Positions 39,665 through 48,376 of a stretch of 64,000 nucleotides of DNA are shown here, in pieces. The stretch lies in contig CAVTWD010000008.1 in NCBI GenBank assembly GCA_963738325.1, forward strand, positions 124,001-188,000, in the 5' to 3' direction. Source of the stretch: CAVTWD01 sp963738325. Lineage in GTDB: Bacteria; Actinomycetota; Acidimicrobiia; Acidimicrobiales; Ilumatobacteraceae. The stretch's first letter is position 1; the number at the start of each line of letters is the position of its first letter. The notes under the pieces are model-generated. The model was not told the DNA's origin and did no database searches. It worked only from the letters and a program-made list of their open reading frames with translations. The translations under genes were made by a program, and so were the position numbers.

Positions 39665-40624
39665 ATGCACACCACGTGGTTGGGCCGTCGCGTCCTCGTC
39701 ACCGGCGGATCCGGATTCCTCGGCCGAGTGGTGGTGGCGAAGCTACGGGACCGAGGCGCCCACGTCATCTCCCCCGGCCGCCGCGACTACGACCTCACCG
39801 ACCCTTCGGCCACCGACGCGCTCTTCGCCGACACGCACCCCGAGGTCACCGTCCACCTGGCCGCTCGGGTCGGCGGCATCGGGTTCAACCTCGCCGAGCC
39901 GGCCCAGCTCTACCTCGACAACCTTCTGATGGGCACGCACGTCGTCGAAGCCGCCCGCCGCCACGACGTGGCCAAGCTGGCCCTGGTCGGCACCGTGTGC
40001 TCGTACCCGAAGTTCACGCCGGTGCCGTTCCGCGAGGAACGGCTGTGGGACGGCTATCCGGAGGAGACCAACGCCCCCTACGGGATCGCCAAGAAGGCGT
40101 TGCTGGTGCACGCGCAGGTGAACCGGACCCAATACGGCCAACGGTCGGCCTTCGTGATCCCGACCAACCTCTTCGGCCCCGGCGACAAGTTCCACCCCTC
40201 GGTCAGCCACGTGATCCCGGCCTTGATCCGCAAGTGTGTCGAAGCCGTCGAGCAGGGCGAGGACAAGGTCGAGGTCTGGGGCACAGGCCGGGCGACGCGG
40301 GAGTACCTCTACGTGGACGATGCCGCCGAAGGGATCGTCCTCGCCGCGGAGCTGGTCGACGATCCGGAGCCCGTCAACCTCGGCACGGACCACGAGGTGT
40401 CGATCCGGGAGACCGTCGAGCGCATCGCGGCCATCGTCGGCTTCGACGGCGAGCTCCGCTGGGACCCGTCGAAGCCCGACGGGCAGCCCCGCCGGCGCGT
40501 CGACGCCTCGCGGGCCGAGCAGTTGCTCGGATGGCGGGCGGTCACTCCCTTCGAGGAGGGGCTCCGGCGCACGGTCGACTGGTACCTCGCCCACCGCGAA
40601 GAAGCCGACCGCCTGCCGACCTGA
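39665..40624 (+). CDS. fcl: GDP-L-fucose synthase-like epimerase/reductase
   Basis: 319 residues, extended SDR. VTGGSGFLGRVVVAKL binds NAD(P), VHLAARVGGIGFNLAEPAQLYLDNLLMG is typical of GDP-fucose synthase, the catalytic pair is in APYGIAKKALL (YxxxK) and TNLFGPGDKFHPSVSHVIPALIRK is the substrate signature. It would turn GDP-4-keto-6-deoxymannose into GDP-L-fucose or a related sugar, but no GDP-mannose dehydratase lies in this window. ATG 39665 is used. It fits a pathway manB, manC, dehydratase (elsewhere), then this enzyme. Confidence 0.87.
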   Translation: MHTTWLGRRVLVTGGSGFLGRVVVAKLRDRGAHVISPGRRDYDLTDPSATDALFADTHPEVTVHLAARVGGIGFNLAEPAQLYLDNLLMGTHVVEAARRHDVAKLALVGTVCSYPKFTPVPFREERLWDGYPEETNAPYGIAKKALLVHAQVNRTQYGQRSAFVIPTNLFGPGDKFHPSVSHVIPALIRKCVEAVEQGEDKVEVWGTGRATREYLYVDDAAEGIVLAAELVDDPEPVNLGTDHEVSIRETVERIAAIVGFDGELRWDPSKPDGQPRRRVDASRAEQLLGWRAVTPFEEGLRRTVDWYLAHREEADRLPT

Positions 40625-40663
40625 ACCCGTCCGTATCCCCCTCTCAGGCGGGACGGTCCGCGC

Positions 40664-41866
40664 TCAACCGCACTGCTTGTCCACCCCGGGCACCGTGCCG
40701 ATGGGGCGAGTCGTCGTCGGCGGCGCGAGCGTGGTCTTCGCCGTCGACGCTGACGTGGCCCGGGTCGAAGCTCCACTCGACGCGGTCGAGGCCGGGACGG
40801 CGCTGCCCCCGCGGAAGTAGTCGAGCAGGGGGGTGGCCTGCTTCTCGTTCATCACGAGCACGGCGTTGCCTCGGATGTACTTGCCGTCGGCGGGGACCGT
40901 GTAGCTCGCGATCTGCGTGCCCTGCAGCGACTTGAGCCGGCCGGCGAAGGCGAAGAGGTCGAGCCCCTTGTCGATCGTCAGGTTGTCGACCACGGCGCCC
41001 AGCAGCTCGTTGAGCGCGAGCGGGTTGCTCGTCCCCTTCTGCACCGCCTTCTGCAGCGCCTTGCGGATGAAGTCCTGCTGGCGGCTGATGCGGCCGAGGT
41101 CGGCCGTTCCGTCCTCACGCCAGCGGCCGTTGATCTTCGTCTCGAGATGCCGGGAGCGGGCGTACTCGAGAGCCATGACGCCGTTCATCTTCACGCAGCC
41201 GGGTTCCTGGATGTAGAGGCCGGTGTTGGCGTCGCGTACGGGGTGGTCGAACCAGATCGACACACCGCCGATGGCGTCGACGATGCGCTTGAACCCTTGG
41301 AAGTCAACTTCGACGTAGTGGTGCAACGGGATGCCGAGATCTTCGGTGATGGTCTTGATGAGGACGTCGGGCCCTTTGAAGAACGCGGCGTTGATGCGGT
41401 TCGAGGTGTTCGTTCCCGCGATCGGAAGGTAGAGGTCCCGGGGCAGCGAGAGAATGGCGGCTGAGTTCGTCGTGGGGTCGTAGCGGAGGATCATGATCGT
41501 GTCGGAGCGCTGCCCGACGGGATCCTCGGTGCCCACGATGCCGCCGTAGTCGGGATCGCCCGGCTTGGCCCCGGCCCTCGTGTCGGACCCGACCAGCAGG
41601 TAGTTCTCCACCCGCGTCGGGAAGTGCCCGCTCACGGTCTGGCCCTGAGGGGTGAGCACCTGACCGAGCGAGATCGTCTTCACGCTGTCGAGGCGGTGCT
41701 TGGCGTACCAGACCCCAGCGGCCGCGAGGAGGCAGGCCGTGACGACCAGCACGCCGACCGAGAGCAGGATCCGCTGCGGCCAGCTGCGTCGAGCACGCCG
41801 TCGAGAGCGACCGGCCGTGGACACGGAGCGCCACGCTACTACGGGGAGGGCTTCATCTTCGGTCAC
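40664..41866 (-). CDS. LytR-CpsA-Psr (LCP) family wall-glycan ligase
   Basis: 400 residues. An arginine-rich cytoplasmic start precedes a membrane segment (about 32-52). The LCP domain contains YLLVGSDTRAG, GQRSDTIMILRYDP, AAILSLPRDLYLPI, RINAAFFKG, DFQGFKRIVDAIGGV and ALEYARSRH; the arginines and aspartates that bind the polyprenyl pyrophosphate are present. The tail is Ser/Thr/Ala-rich. It attaches lipid-linked polymers to peptidoglycan, fitting the glycan genes around it. GTG 41866 follows GGGAGG. In M. tuberculosis the LCP gene Rv3267 sits at the equivalent place, on the other strand. Confidence 0.93.
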   Translation of the reverse strand: MTEDEALPVVAWRSVSTAGRSRRRARRSWPQRILLSVGVLVVTACLLAAAGVWYAKHRLDSVKTISLGQVLTPQGQTVSGHFPTRVENYLLVGSDTRAGAKPGDPDYGGIVGTEDPVGQRSDTIMILRYDPTTNSAAILSLPRDLYLPIAGTNTSNRINAAFFKGPDVLIKTITEDLGIPLHHYVEVDFQGFKRIVDAIGGVSIWFDHPVRDANTGLYIQEPGCVKMNGVMALEYARSRHLETKINGRWREDGTADLGRISRQQDFIRKALQKAVQKGTSNPLALNELLGAVVDNLTIDKGLDLFAFAGRLKSLQGTQIASYTVPADGKYIRGNAVLVMNEKQATPLLDYFRGGSAVPASTASSGASTRATSASTAKTTLAPPTTTRPIGTVPGVDKQCG

Positions 41867-41924
41867 CGGTGGCCTCCCGGCTCGCCGGTGATGCCGTGGC
41901 GCAAAGCCCGGCTCGGGCCAGGTT

Positions 41925-42671
41925 TCAGCCGGCCTGCACGTGGATCACGTCGCCGGCGCGCACGGTGTGACGAGCGCCGTCGTCCGTCTCGACGACCAGC
42001 GAGCCGTCGGCGTCGACGTCGCGCGCGGTGCCGACGAGCTCGTGTTGCCCGAGCTCGACCCGCACGCGCCGGCCGAGAGTCGACGAGCGAGCGCGGTACC
42101 GCGCCGTGAGGCGATCCCAGTCGGTGGCGGCCAGATGCGTGAGGAAGGCTTGGAGCAGGCGTTCGCGGTCGATGTCGCGGCCGGCCTCGAGGTTCAGCGC
42201 GGTCGACGGCCGCCCGGTCGCTTCGACGTCATGCTGCTCCCAGTTGACGTTGAGACCGATCCCCACCACCACCGTCCCGACGGAGGGGCCGACCGCCTCG
42301 GCGAGGATCCCGGCCAGCTTGCGCTGTCCGACGAGCAAGTCGTTCGGCCACTTCAGCGTGGGCGCGACTCCCGCCACGTCCTCACACGCTTCTGCCGCGG
42401 CCAGGGCCACCGCCTGCACGAGCTGGTGGGCAGAGGCCGCGCCGGCATCGGTCGTGAGGAGCAGCGAGCACAGCAGGGAGGTGCCGGGCGGAGCCTCCCA
42501 CCGGCGGTCCATCCGGCCGCGGCCCGAGGTCTGGTGATCGGCGACGAGAACCGCACCCGGCGCTTCCCCTGCTCGTGCGGCAGCGACGAGGTCGGCGTTG
42601 GTCGATCCGGTGGTCGCGACACGCCTGATCCGCCAAGCTGGCCACTGGCCAGTGGCGCGTCGGCTGGTCAC
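41925..42671 (-). CDS. birA: Biotin--[acetyl-CoA-carboxylase] ligase
   Basis: About 248 residues, lacking the N-terminal DNA-binding domain found in the E. coli type. TGSTNADLVAAA, DHQTSGRGRMDRRWEAPPGTSLL (biotinyl-AMP loop), LKWPNDLLV and KLAGILAEAVG are the BPL motifs; a C-terminal SH3-like domain follows. It attaches biotin to the carboxylase encoded divergently next door. GTG 42671 is chosen; GTG 42692 would abut the divergent accA start, leaving no leader. In M. tuberculosis birA (Rv3279c) also lies near accA3. Confidence 0.92.
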   Translation of the reverse strand: MTSRRATGQWPAWRIRRVATTGSTNADLVAAARAGEAPGAVLVADHQTSGRGRMDRRWEAPPGTSLLCSLLLTTDAGAASAHQLVQAVALAAAEACEDVAGVAPTLKWPNDLLVGQRKLAGILAEAVGPSVGTVVVGIGLNVNWEQHDVEATGRPSTALNLEAGRDIDRERLLQAFLTHLAATDWDRLTARYRARSSTLGRRVRVELGQHELVGTARDVDADGSLVVETDDGARHTVRAGDVIHVQAG

Positions 42672-42692
42672 GGCACCAACATAGGCAGCCAC

Positions 42693-44474
42693 ATGCTCAC
42701 CAAGATCCTTGTTGCCAACCGGGGCGAGATCGCCGTTCGGGTCATGAGGGCCTGTCGCGAGCTCGGCATCGGGTCAGTCGCCGTCTATTCCGACCTCGAC
42801 CGTGCGGCGCTGCACGTCCGGTTGGCCGACGAGGCGTACGCGCTCGGAGGGCAGACCGCGGCCGAGAGCTATCTCAACACCGAGGCCATCCTCGCCGCCA
42901 TCCGCCGCAGCGGCGCTGACGGCGTGCACCCTGGCTACGGCTTCTACAGCGAGAACGCCGACTTCGCCCGGGCCGTCACGGAGCTGGGCGTGGTGTGGAT
43001 CGGGCCACCGCCCGAGGCCATCGTCGAGATGGGCGACAAGATCTCCTCCCGCCTCGCCGCCCTCCGCGCCGGCGTGCCCGTCGTTCCCGGCACCACCGAC
43101 CCCATCACCGACCCCGCGCAGGTCCGATCGTTCGGCGACGAGGTGGGCTGGCCGGTGGCCATCAAGGCCGCGTTCGGCGGCGGGGGCCGGGGCATGAAGG
43201 TGGTGCGCGGACCCGAGGAGGTCGACTCTGCCATCGAGTCGGCGCGGCGGGAAGCCCAGGCCTACTTCGGCCGGCCCGAGATCTACATGGAGCGGTACCT
43301 CACGTGGCCTCGCCACGTCGAGATGCAAGTGATCGGTGACCGGCACGGCAACATGGTGTGGGTGGGCGAGCGCGACTGCTCCTCGCAACGCCGCCACCAG
43401 AAGCTCATCGAGGAGAGCCCGGCGCCCGCCTTCCCCGACGAGACCCGCGAGGCCATGGGCCACGCGGCAGTCACGGTGGCCGCCGCGGTGGGCTACACCA
43501 ACGCCGGCACCGTGGAGTTCATCTTCCAGGACGGCGCGTTCTTCTTCCTCGAGATGAACACCCGGCTGCAGGTCGAGCACCCGGTGACCGAGATGGTCAC
43601 CGGCATCGATCTGGTGGCCGAGCAGATCCGAGTGGCCTCCGGCGAGACCCTGTCCTTCACGCAGGAGTCGGTGGTGCGGCGGGGCCACGCCATCGAGATC
43701 CGCATCAACGCCGAGAACCCTGCCGGCGGGCGCTTCCTGCCGTCGCCCGGCAAGATCACCGCCCTCCAGGTGGCGGCCGGCTTCGGCACCCGCTGGGACG
43801 GCGGGTACGAGGCGGGTGACGAGATCTCGCAGTACTACGACAACCTCGTCGGCAAGCTGATCGTCTGGGCCAGCGACCGTGACGCGGCGATCGCCCGCGC
43901 CATCCGGGCGCTCGACGAGATGCGCATCGAGGGCATCGCCACCACGATCCCCGCCGACATCGCCATCCTCCAGGCCGAGGACTTCCGCCGCGCCGTGCAC
44001 TCGACGAAGTGGGTCGAAGAGCGCCTCGACCTCACCGGGATCGCGGCACCGGCCCCCGCCCCGGCGCCCGTCTCGGGCGACGGCGAGGCGCCCCTCGTCG
44101 AGCGGAAGGTCGACGTCGAGGTGAACGGCAAGCGATTCAACGTCCGCCTCTGGGTGCCCGACGCCGGACCGGCCCTCGTCGCCGCCGCGGGAGGGGCCGC
44201 GGGCTCACCGAAAGCCCACAAGCCCCGCTCCGGCGGCTCGAGCTCGCGCGCCGGAGGCGGGAGCGGCGAGGTCACCGTCCCGATGCAGGGCACGATCGTC
44301 AAGGTGCTCGTCGAGGTGGGGCAGACGGTCGACGTGGGCGAGCCGGTGGTCGTGCTCGAAGCCATGAAGATGGAGAACCAGATCACCGCAGAGAGGGCCG
44401 GTGCGGTGAAGACCGTGAAGGTCGGTCCTGGCGACACCGTCGGGGCCGGCGACGTCGTGGTGGTGATCGAGTGA
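42693..44474 (+). CDS. accA3: Acyl-CoA carboxylase alpha subunit (biotin carboxylase + biotin carrier)
   Basis: 593 residues. Biotin carboxylase domain at about 1-450: ILVANRGEIAVRVMRACRELG, the ATP-grasp glycine loop AFGGGGRGMKVV, FLEMNTRLQVEHPVTEMVTG and the catalytic RLQVEH. The biotinyl domain at the C-terminus carries EAMKMEN, with Lys559 the attachment site. A flexible Ala/Pro and Ser/Gly linker lies between. It makes carboxybiotin for malonyl-, methylmalonyl- or long-chain acyl-CoA carboxylases; beta subunits are not in this window. Start ATG 42693 lacks a good ribosome site. The downstream methyltransferase begins in a GTGA overlap. Confidence 0.95.
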   Translation: MLTKILVANRGEIAVRVMRACRELGIGSVAVYSDLDRAALHVRLADEAYALGGQTAAESYLNTEAILAAIRRSGADGVHPGYGFYSENADFARAVTELGVVWIGPPPEAIVEMGDKISSRLAALRAGVPVVPGTTDPITDPAQVRSFGDEVGWPVAIKAAFGGGGRGMKVVRGPEEVDSAIESARREAQAYFGRPEIYMERYLTWPRHVEMQVIGDRHGNMVWVGERDCSSQRRHQKLIEESPAPAFPDETREAMGHAAVTVAAAVGYTNAGTVEFIFQDGAFFFLEMNTRLQVEHPVTEMVTGIDLVAEQIRVASGETLSFTQESVVRRGHAIEIRINAENPAGGRFLPSPGKITALQVAAGFGTRWDGGYEAGDEISQYYDNLVGKLIVWASDRDAAIARAIRALDEMRIEGIATTIPADIAILQAEDFRRAVHSTKWVEERLDLTGIAAPAPAPAPVSGDGEAPLVERKVDVEVNGKRFNVRLWVPDAGPALVAAAGGAAGSPKAHKPRSGGSSSRAGGGSGEVTVPMQGTIVKVLVEVGQTVDVGEPVVVLEAMKMENQITAERAGAVKTVKVGPGDTVGAGDVVVVIE

Positions 44475-45205
44475 CGTCTGCGGGCCCGCAGCTCACCGCC
44501 AATGCCTGGCTGCGGTTCGACTCGATACGGCGGGCGCTGCGGCGGAGCCAGCCCAAGACGGTGCTCGAGATCGGCGCGGGGCGGGGTGCGCTGGGGAGTT
44601 GGCTGGCCCGGCGATACGACTACACGGGCGTGGAACCCGACCCCACGTCCCGCGCCGTGGCCGCCGCTCGGCTCGAAGAGGTTGGGCGCGGCCGCATGGT
44701 CGACGACCTCGAGCAGCTCGACGGTGAGCAGTACGACTTCGCCTGCGCGTTCGAGGTGCTCGAACACATGGAGGACGACGTGAAGGCGCTCGAGCAGTGG
44801 AGAGAGCTCGTGCGCCCAGGGGGCTCACTGGTGTTGAGCGTTCCCGCTCATCCCCGTCTCTACGGACCGTGGGACGAGCTGGCCGGTCATTACCGCCGCT
44901 ACCGGCGAGCCGAGCTGGAGGAGCGCCTCGAAAGGGCCGGCTTCGACGTCGTCGAGCTCCGGAGCCAGGGCGCAGGCCTGGGCTACGCGCTCGAGCTCCT
45001 TCGCCACGCGGTGGCTCGCCGCGCCCGGCGCAGCGGCACGTTCGAGGACCGGACGTCCGCGAGTGGCCGGAGGCTGCAGCCGAAGAGCACGCTGAGTACG
45101 ACTGCCTTGGCCTTGATCGCCGCACCGTTCCGGCTGGTACAACTCCCGTTCGCACACACGGACATCGGCACGGGGTACGTGGTGGCGGCTCGCCGATCGA
45201 GGTGA
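44471..45205 (+). CDS. Class I SAM-dependent methyltransferase
   Basis: 244 residues, starting at GTG 44471 in a GTGA overlap with accA3. Motif I is VLEIGAGRGALGSWLARR, an acidic residue ends strand 2 (VEPDP) and DFACAFEVLEHMEDD is the motif II/III area, giving a UbiE/type-11 fold. HYRRYRRAELEERLERAGF is common in methyltransferases near glycan genes. The C-terminal part has a hydrophobic stretch that may touch the membrane. It is coupled by GTGA to the next membrane protein. The substrate could be a glycolipid or polyprenyl intermediate (inference). Confidence 0.83.
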   Translation: MTSAGPQLTANAWLRFDSIRRALRRSQPKTVLEIGAGRGALGSWLARRYDYTGVEPDPTSRAVAAARLEEVGRGRMVDDLEQLDGEQYDFACAFEVLEHMEDDVKALEQWRELVRPGGSLVLSVPAHPRLYGPWDELAGHYRRYRRAELEERLERAGFDVVELRSQGAGLGYALELLRHAVARRARRSGTFEDRTSASGRRLQPKSTLSTTALALIAAPFRLVQLPFAHTDIGTGYVVAARRSR

Positions 45206-46200
45206 CGCTCAACCGCAAGGCGGTGGGTCGTGTCGCGATCGCGATCTTCGTGCTCCTCGCGATCACGTTCTTCGCCCTCGCCCTCGTCGATGCCTGGAGC
45301 GCGACGAACGGCGAGCTGCCATCGCTTGGTCGCTTGGCGGCGGCGTTCGGGTGCGCCGCGTTCGGACTGCTCAGCGCGGCCTTTGCCTGGGGGATCCTGC
45401 TCGGGGGTCGTCGGGTCGACCACGGCGCCGCGCTGCTCGTGTCACAGCTCGGCAAGTACGTGCCTGGCGGGATCTGGCAAGCGACCGGGCAAGTCGGCCT
45501 GGCCCGCTCCTTCGGCGTGGGTCTCAAGCGAGGGGCGACCGCGTTCACCGTTCTCGCCGTTACGCAGGCGGTAGCGGGTGGCGCGTTCGTGCTCACGCTC
45601 GCCCTGGATTGGTCGGCCGCGTCGCCGGGCCTGCGGGCAGTGCTCGGCGCCGCCGGGTTGGCGTCGCTCGTGCTGCTCGACCGGCGGTGGATGGTCTGGG
45701 CGCTGCGCAGGATCCCCCGTACCCGCGACACCTCCCAGGAGCTCGTCCCGAGCCAGCGGTCGATCCTCGCAGCGTGGGCCACGAACCTCGTGACACTTGT
45801 AATGGCCGGCACTGCGTTCCTCGTTCTGCTCGGCAGCCTCGACGAGGTGCATGAGCCGTTCCTCGTGATCAGCGCCTACGCCACCGCGTGGACGGTCGGT
45901 TTCATCGCGGTGCCCATCCCGTCGGGCGTCGGCATCCGGGAGGCGGTGCTCGTCGCCATCCTGCACGGCTCGTTCCCGTCCTCGGTGATCGTCGCCGCCA
46001 GCGTCTACCAGCGCCTCGTCGCGGTCGCCGCCGAGGGCCTGCTGACCGCGGTCGCCTCACACCGGGTGCGACCGGGACGGATCGCTCGCACCACGACCGC
46101 GGAGGGCCCCACGACTGCCACCAGGCCGGGAACCCGACGCCGTGATGTCGGCGCTTCGCTCGCCACCGACAAGGACGAGGACGTCACCGGACCTTCTTGA
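45202..46200 (+). CDS. Flippase-like integral membrane protein (LPG-synthase transmembrane type)
   Basis: 332 residues with about eight membrane segments. QLGKYVPGGIWQATGQVGLARSFGV and VGFIAVPIPSGVGIREAVLVAIL are hallmarks of the lysylphosphatidylglycerol-synthase transmembrane/UPF0104 family, found with glycosyltransferase clusters. GTG 45202 overlaps the methyltransferase stop as GTGA. The last 17 bp overlap the convergent glycosyltransferase gene. A lipid-linked substrate translocation role is likely by family, not proven here. Confidence 0.82.
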   Translation: MTLNRKAVGRVAIAIFVLLAITFFALALVDAWSATNGELPSLGRLAAAFGCAAFGLLSAAFAWGILLGGRRVDHGAALLVSQLGKYVPGGIWQATGQVGLARSFGVGLKRGATAFTVLAVTQAVAGGAFVLTLALDWSAASPGLRAVLGAAGLASLVLLDRRWMVWALRRIPRTRDTSQELVPSQRSILAAWATNLVTLVMAGTAFLVLLGSLDEVHEPFLVISAYATAWTVGFIAVPIPSGVGIREAVLVAILHGSFPSSVIVAASVYQRLVAVAAEGLLTAVASHRVRPGRIARTTTAEGPTTATRPGTRRRDVGASLATDKDEDVTGPS

Positions 46201-47290
46201 GCACCTCGTCGAGGCGAGCGCTGAGCGGTCCGGTGGCGTAGTCGGTCAGGTAGCGGCGATGGGCGGCGGCCCCCGCGGCCTCGCGCCCGACCGGGTCGTC
46301 GAGCCACCGCCGGATGGCGCCCGCCAGGCGAGTGGGGTCGCCCGGAAGGGTCAGCGCGATCTCCTCCTCGCTGAAGGCGCTGCGCACGGCGGGGGTGTCG
46401 CCGGTGATGACCGGACGTCCCACGGCCACACACTCGTAGAGCTTGTTCGGGACGACACGGTGGGCCTTGCCCGTCGTGCCGAAGATGCCGAGGCAGACGG
46501 TGGCTGCCGCGATCTCCCTCGGTACCTCCTCGAGCGGTATCAGCCCGACGAGCTCCATGTTCGTGATCTGCAGATCGTCGACCAGCGCTTCGACCCGCCC
46601 CTGCTCCTGCCCGCTCCCCACGATGCGGAACTCGACATCGTCATCCTCCAGCAGCTTGGCCGCATGAACGATCGTCTCGAGGCCTTGCAACGCGATGAAG
46701 GTGCCGTGGAAGAGCACCCGGCGTGATTGCGGCTCGATGCCGGCCTGGGGCCGGAACACCTCGTCCTGAGCACCGAGCCACACCACGCTGAACCGGTCAG
46801 GCGGGAGGTCGGCCAGGGACGCGAAGAACTCGGCGTGCGCGGGCGTGTCGGCGAGGACGTGCGTCGCCCGTCGCAGGCTGCAGCGATCGATGCCGAGACA
46901 CAGCCGACCGAGCCATGACCGAGGCGACGCCAGCTTCCGGTCGGACACGACGGTGTCGTACAACGAGATGAAGATGTCGAAGACCACCGGCATCCGCCGC
47001 AGGCGGGCCAGGAAGGACAGCAGCGGCAGGTCGAACCAGCCTGGGTACAACACGACCACCACGTCGGCCCGTGGCAAGCGCAGGAAGCGCCAGACGAGGC
47101 GGGGGTAGGCCCGCGCCGCCCGCACGAGCGTCGCCAGCTTGCTCTGCTGCGGGATCAGGTACCGGTCTCCGGCCCACACGTCGACCTGGCACGTCTCGAT
47201 GTCGTGGCCGAGGTGCTCGAGCAGCGCTCGGATGCGACGGTTCCGGGCGAAGTTCGGATCGAAGGTGCCGGCCAGGACGATGCGGCTCAT
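46184..47290 (-). CDS. GT4-like glycosyltransferase
   Basis: 368 residues, starting MSRIVLAGTFDPNFARNRRI at ATG 47290, which shares one base with the epimerase stop (TGATG). Motifs are VVLYPGWFDLPLLSFLARLRRMPVVFD, ATHVLADTPAHAEFF, VLFHGTFIALQGLETIVHAAKLL and GTTGKAHRVVPNKLYECVAVGRPVITGD. It is a GT-B enzyme of the GT4 type without the classic EGFGxxxxE, having KLYECVAVG instead. It is co-transcribed with the 47.3-48.3 kb epimerase, so it may use that enzyme's nucleotide sugar. Confidence 0.85.
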   Translation of the reverse strand: MSRIVLAGTFDPNFARNRRIRALLEHLGHDIETCQVDVWAGDRYLIPQQSKLATLVRAARAYPRLVWRFLRLPRADVVVVLYPGWFDLPLLSFLARLRRMPVVFDIFISLYDTVVSDRKLASPRSWLGRLCLGIDRCSLRRATHVLADTPAHAEFFASLADLPPDRFSVVWLGAQDEVFRPQAGIEPQSRRVLFHGTFIALQGLETIVHAAKLLEDDDVEFRIVGSGQEQGRVEALVDDLQITNMELVGLIPLEEVPREIAAATVCLGIFGTTGKAHRVVPNKLYECVAVGRPVITGDTPAVRSAFSEEEIALTLPGDPTRLAGAIRRWLDDPVGREAAGAAAHRRYLTDYATGPLSARLDEVLKKVR

Positions 47291-48306
47291 CAGCCGGTGG
47301 CGCGGCGACGGACGGCCGACTCCCACCCCGGCGGGAAGTTCTTCCAGACCTCGACCGCTTCGAAGTCCGGGGTGCGGCGCGGCCCCTTCGCCTTGGCCCA
47401 TGCCGCCATGCGGCCGATCCCGACCTCGAGGCTGACCGGGGTGGTCTCACCGAAACACGCCCTCACCTTCTCGTGGGAGGCATAGGCGTGCTCCACCTCG
47501 TTGCGCGCCGGCAGGTGCTCGATCTCGGCCTCGACGCCCATGGCGTGGGCCACGACGTGCGCCAGCTGCATCACCGTGTACGGCTGATCGGCGCCGACGT
47601 TGAAGATCTCCCCGGCGGCGCCTGGCTCAGTCGGGCTGCGGGCGATGATCGGGGCCACGTCGTCGATGTGGGAGAAGGCGCGTGTCTGGCGCCCGTCGCC
47701 GAAGACCGTCATGGGCACGCCCTGCATGATCTGGTTCATGAAGATGCCGACGACGTTGCGGTACTTGTCGCCGATGTTCTGGTGCTCCCCGTACACGTTG
47801 TGAGGCCGGAAGATCGTGTACTCGAGCCCGAACATCTCGTGAGCCGCCCGGAGGTCGAGCTCGACCGCGTACTTGGCGACCCCGTAGGGATCCTCGGGGC
47901 GCGGGACGAGATCCTCGACCATCGGCAACTGGTTCGCGCCATACACCGCGATCGAGCTGGTGAACACGAACCGCTTCACGTTGCCGCGGACGGCCTCGTT
48001 GATGAGGTTCACGCTCCCGATGACGTTGTTCGTGTAGTTGAAGCGGCGGATGAAGTGCGAGAGGCCTTCGGCGGCATAGGCGGCGAGGTGGTACACGTAG
48101 TCGAAGCGCTGGTTCGCGAACAGCGAGGTGACGAGATCCGCGTCCGTCACCGAGCCCTGGACGAGCCGAGCCTCGGGCGGGACGTTGTCTGCGAAGCCTC
48201 CGGAGAAGTCGTCGAGCACGACGACGTCGTGCCCGGCGAGGACCAGATGCCTGGCAACGTGCGAGCCGACGAAGCCGGCGCCTCCGGTGACGAGTGAGCT
48301 GGGCAT
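47290..48306 (-). CDS. UDP-glucose 4-epimerase-like SDR
   Basis: 338 residues with all extended-SDR residues in place: VTGGAGFVGSHVARHL, FVFTSSIAVYG, DPYGVAKYAVE (Tyr and Lys), and FRPHNVYGEHQNIGDKYRNVVGIFMNQIMQG. This last block and FSHIDDVAPIIARS place it near UDP-glucose/UDP-N-acetylglucosamine 4-epimerases or related C4 enzymes. ATG 48306 has GGGAGG about 11 bases upstream. It is coupled to the following glycosyltransferase. It contrasts with the degenerate SDR at 33.4 kb. Confidence 0.87.
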   Translation of the reverse strand: MPSSLVTGGAGFVGSHVARHLVLAGHDVVVLDDFSGGFADNVPPEARLVQGSVTDADLVTSLFANQRFDYVYHLAAYAAEGLSHFIRRFNYTNNVIGSVNLINEAVRGNVKRFVFTSSIAVYGANQLPMVEDLVPRPEDPYGVAKYAVELDLRAAHEMFGLEYTIFRPHNVYGEHQNIGDKYRNVVGIFMNQIMQGVPMTVFGDGRQTRAFSHIDDVAPIIARSPTEPGAAGEIFNVGADQPYTVMQLAHVVAHAMGVEAEIEHLPARNEVEHAYASHEKVRACFGETTPVSLEVGIGRMAAWAKAKGPRRTPDFEAVEVWKNFPPGWESAVRRRATG

Positions 48307-48343
48307 CGAGTCCGAGGTCCTCCCTTGTGCGAGATGGGGGGTT

Positions 48344-48374
48344 CCGAAAGGGGAAGGTCTCCTTCCCCTTTCGG
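48344..48374 (-). terminator. 14-bp hairpin after the LpdA-like gene, repeat family member
   Basis: CCGAAAGGGGAAGG (48344-48357) pairs fully with CCTTCCCCTTTCGG (48361-48374) around TCT. Read on the minus strand it matches the post-ftsH hairpin, including the loop AGA and the following GGAACCCCCC. It starts 2 bp after the LpdA-like stop. Confidence 0.65.
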
Positions 48375-48376
48375 CA

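Noticed and set aside
29218..40624. A horizontally acquired glycan island
   Set aside because: GC content, start-codon usage and tight overlaps match the flanks, there are no mobile-element genes or direct repeats, and the block is broken up by F420 core genes in conserved order.
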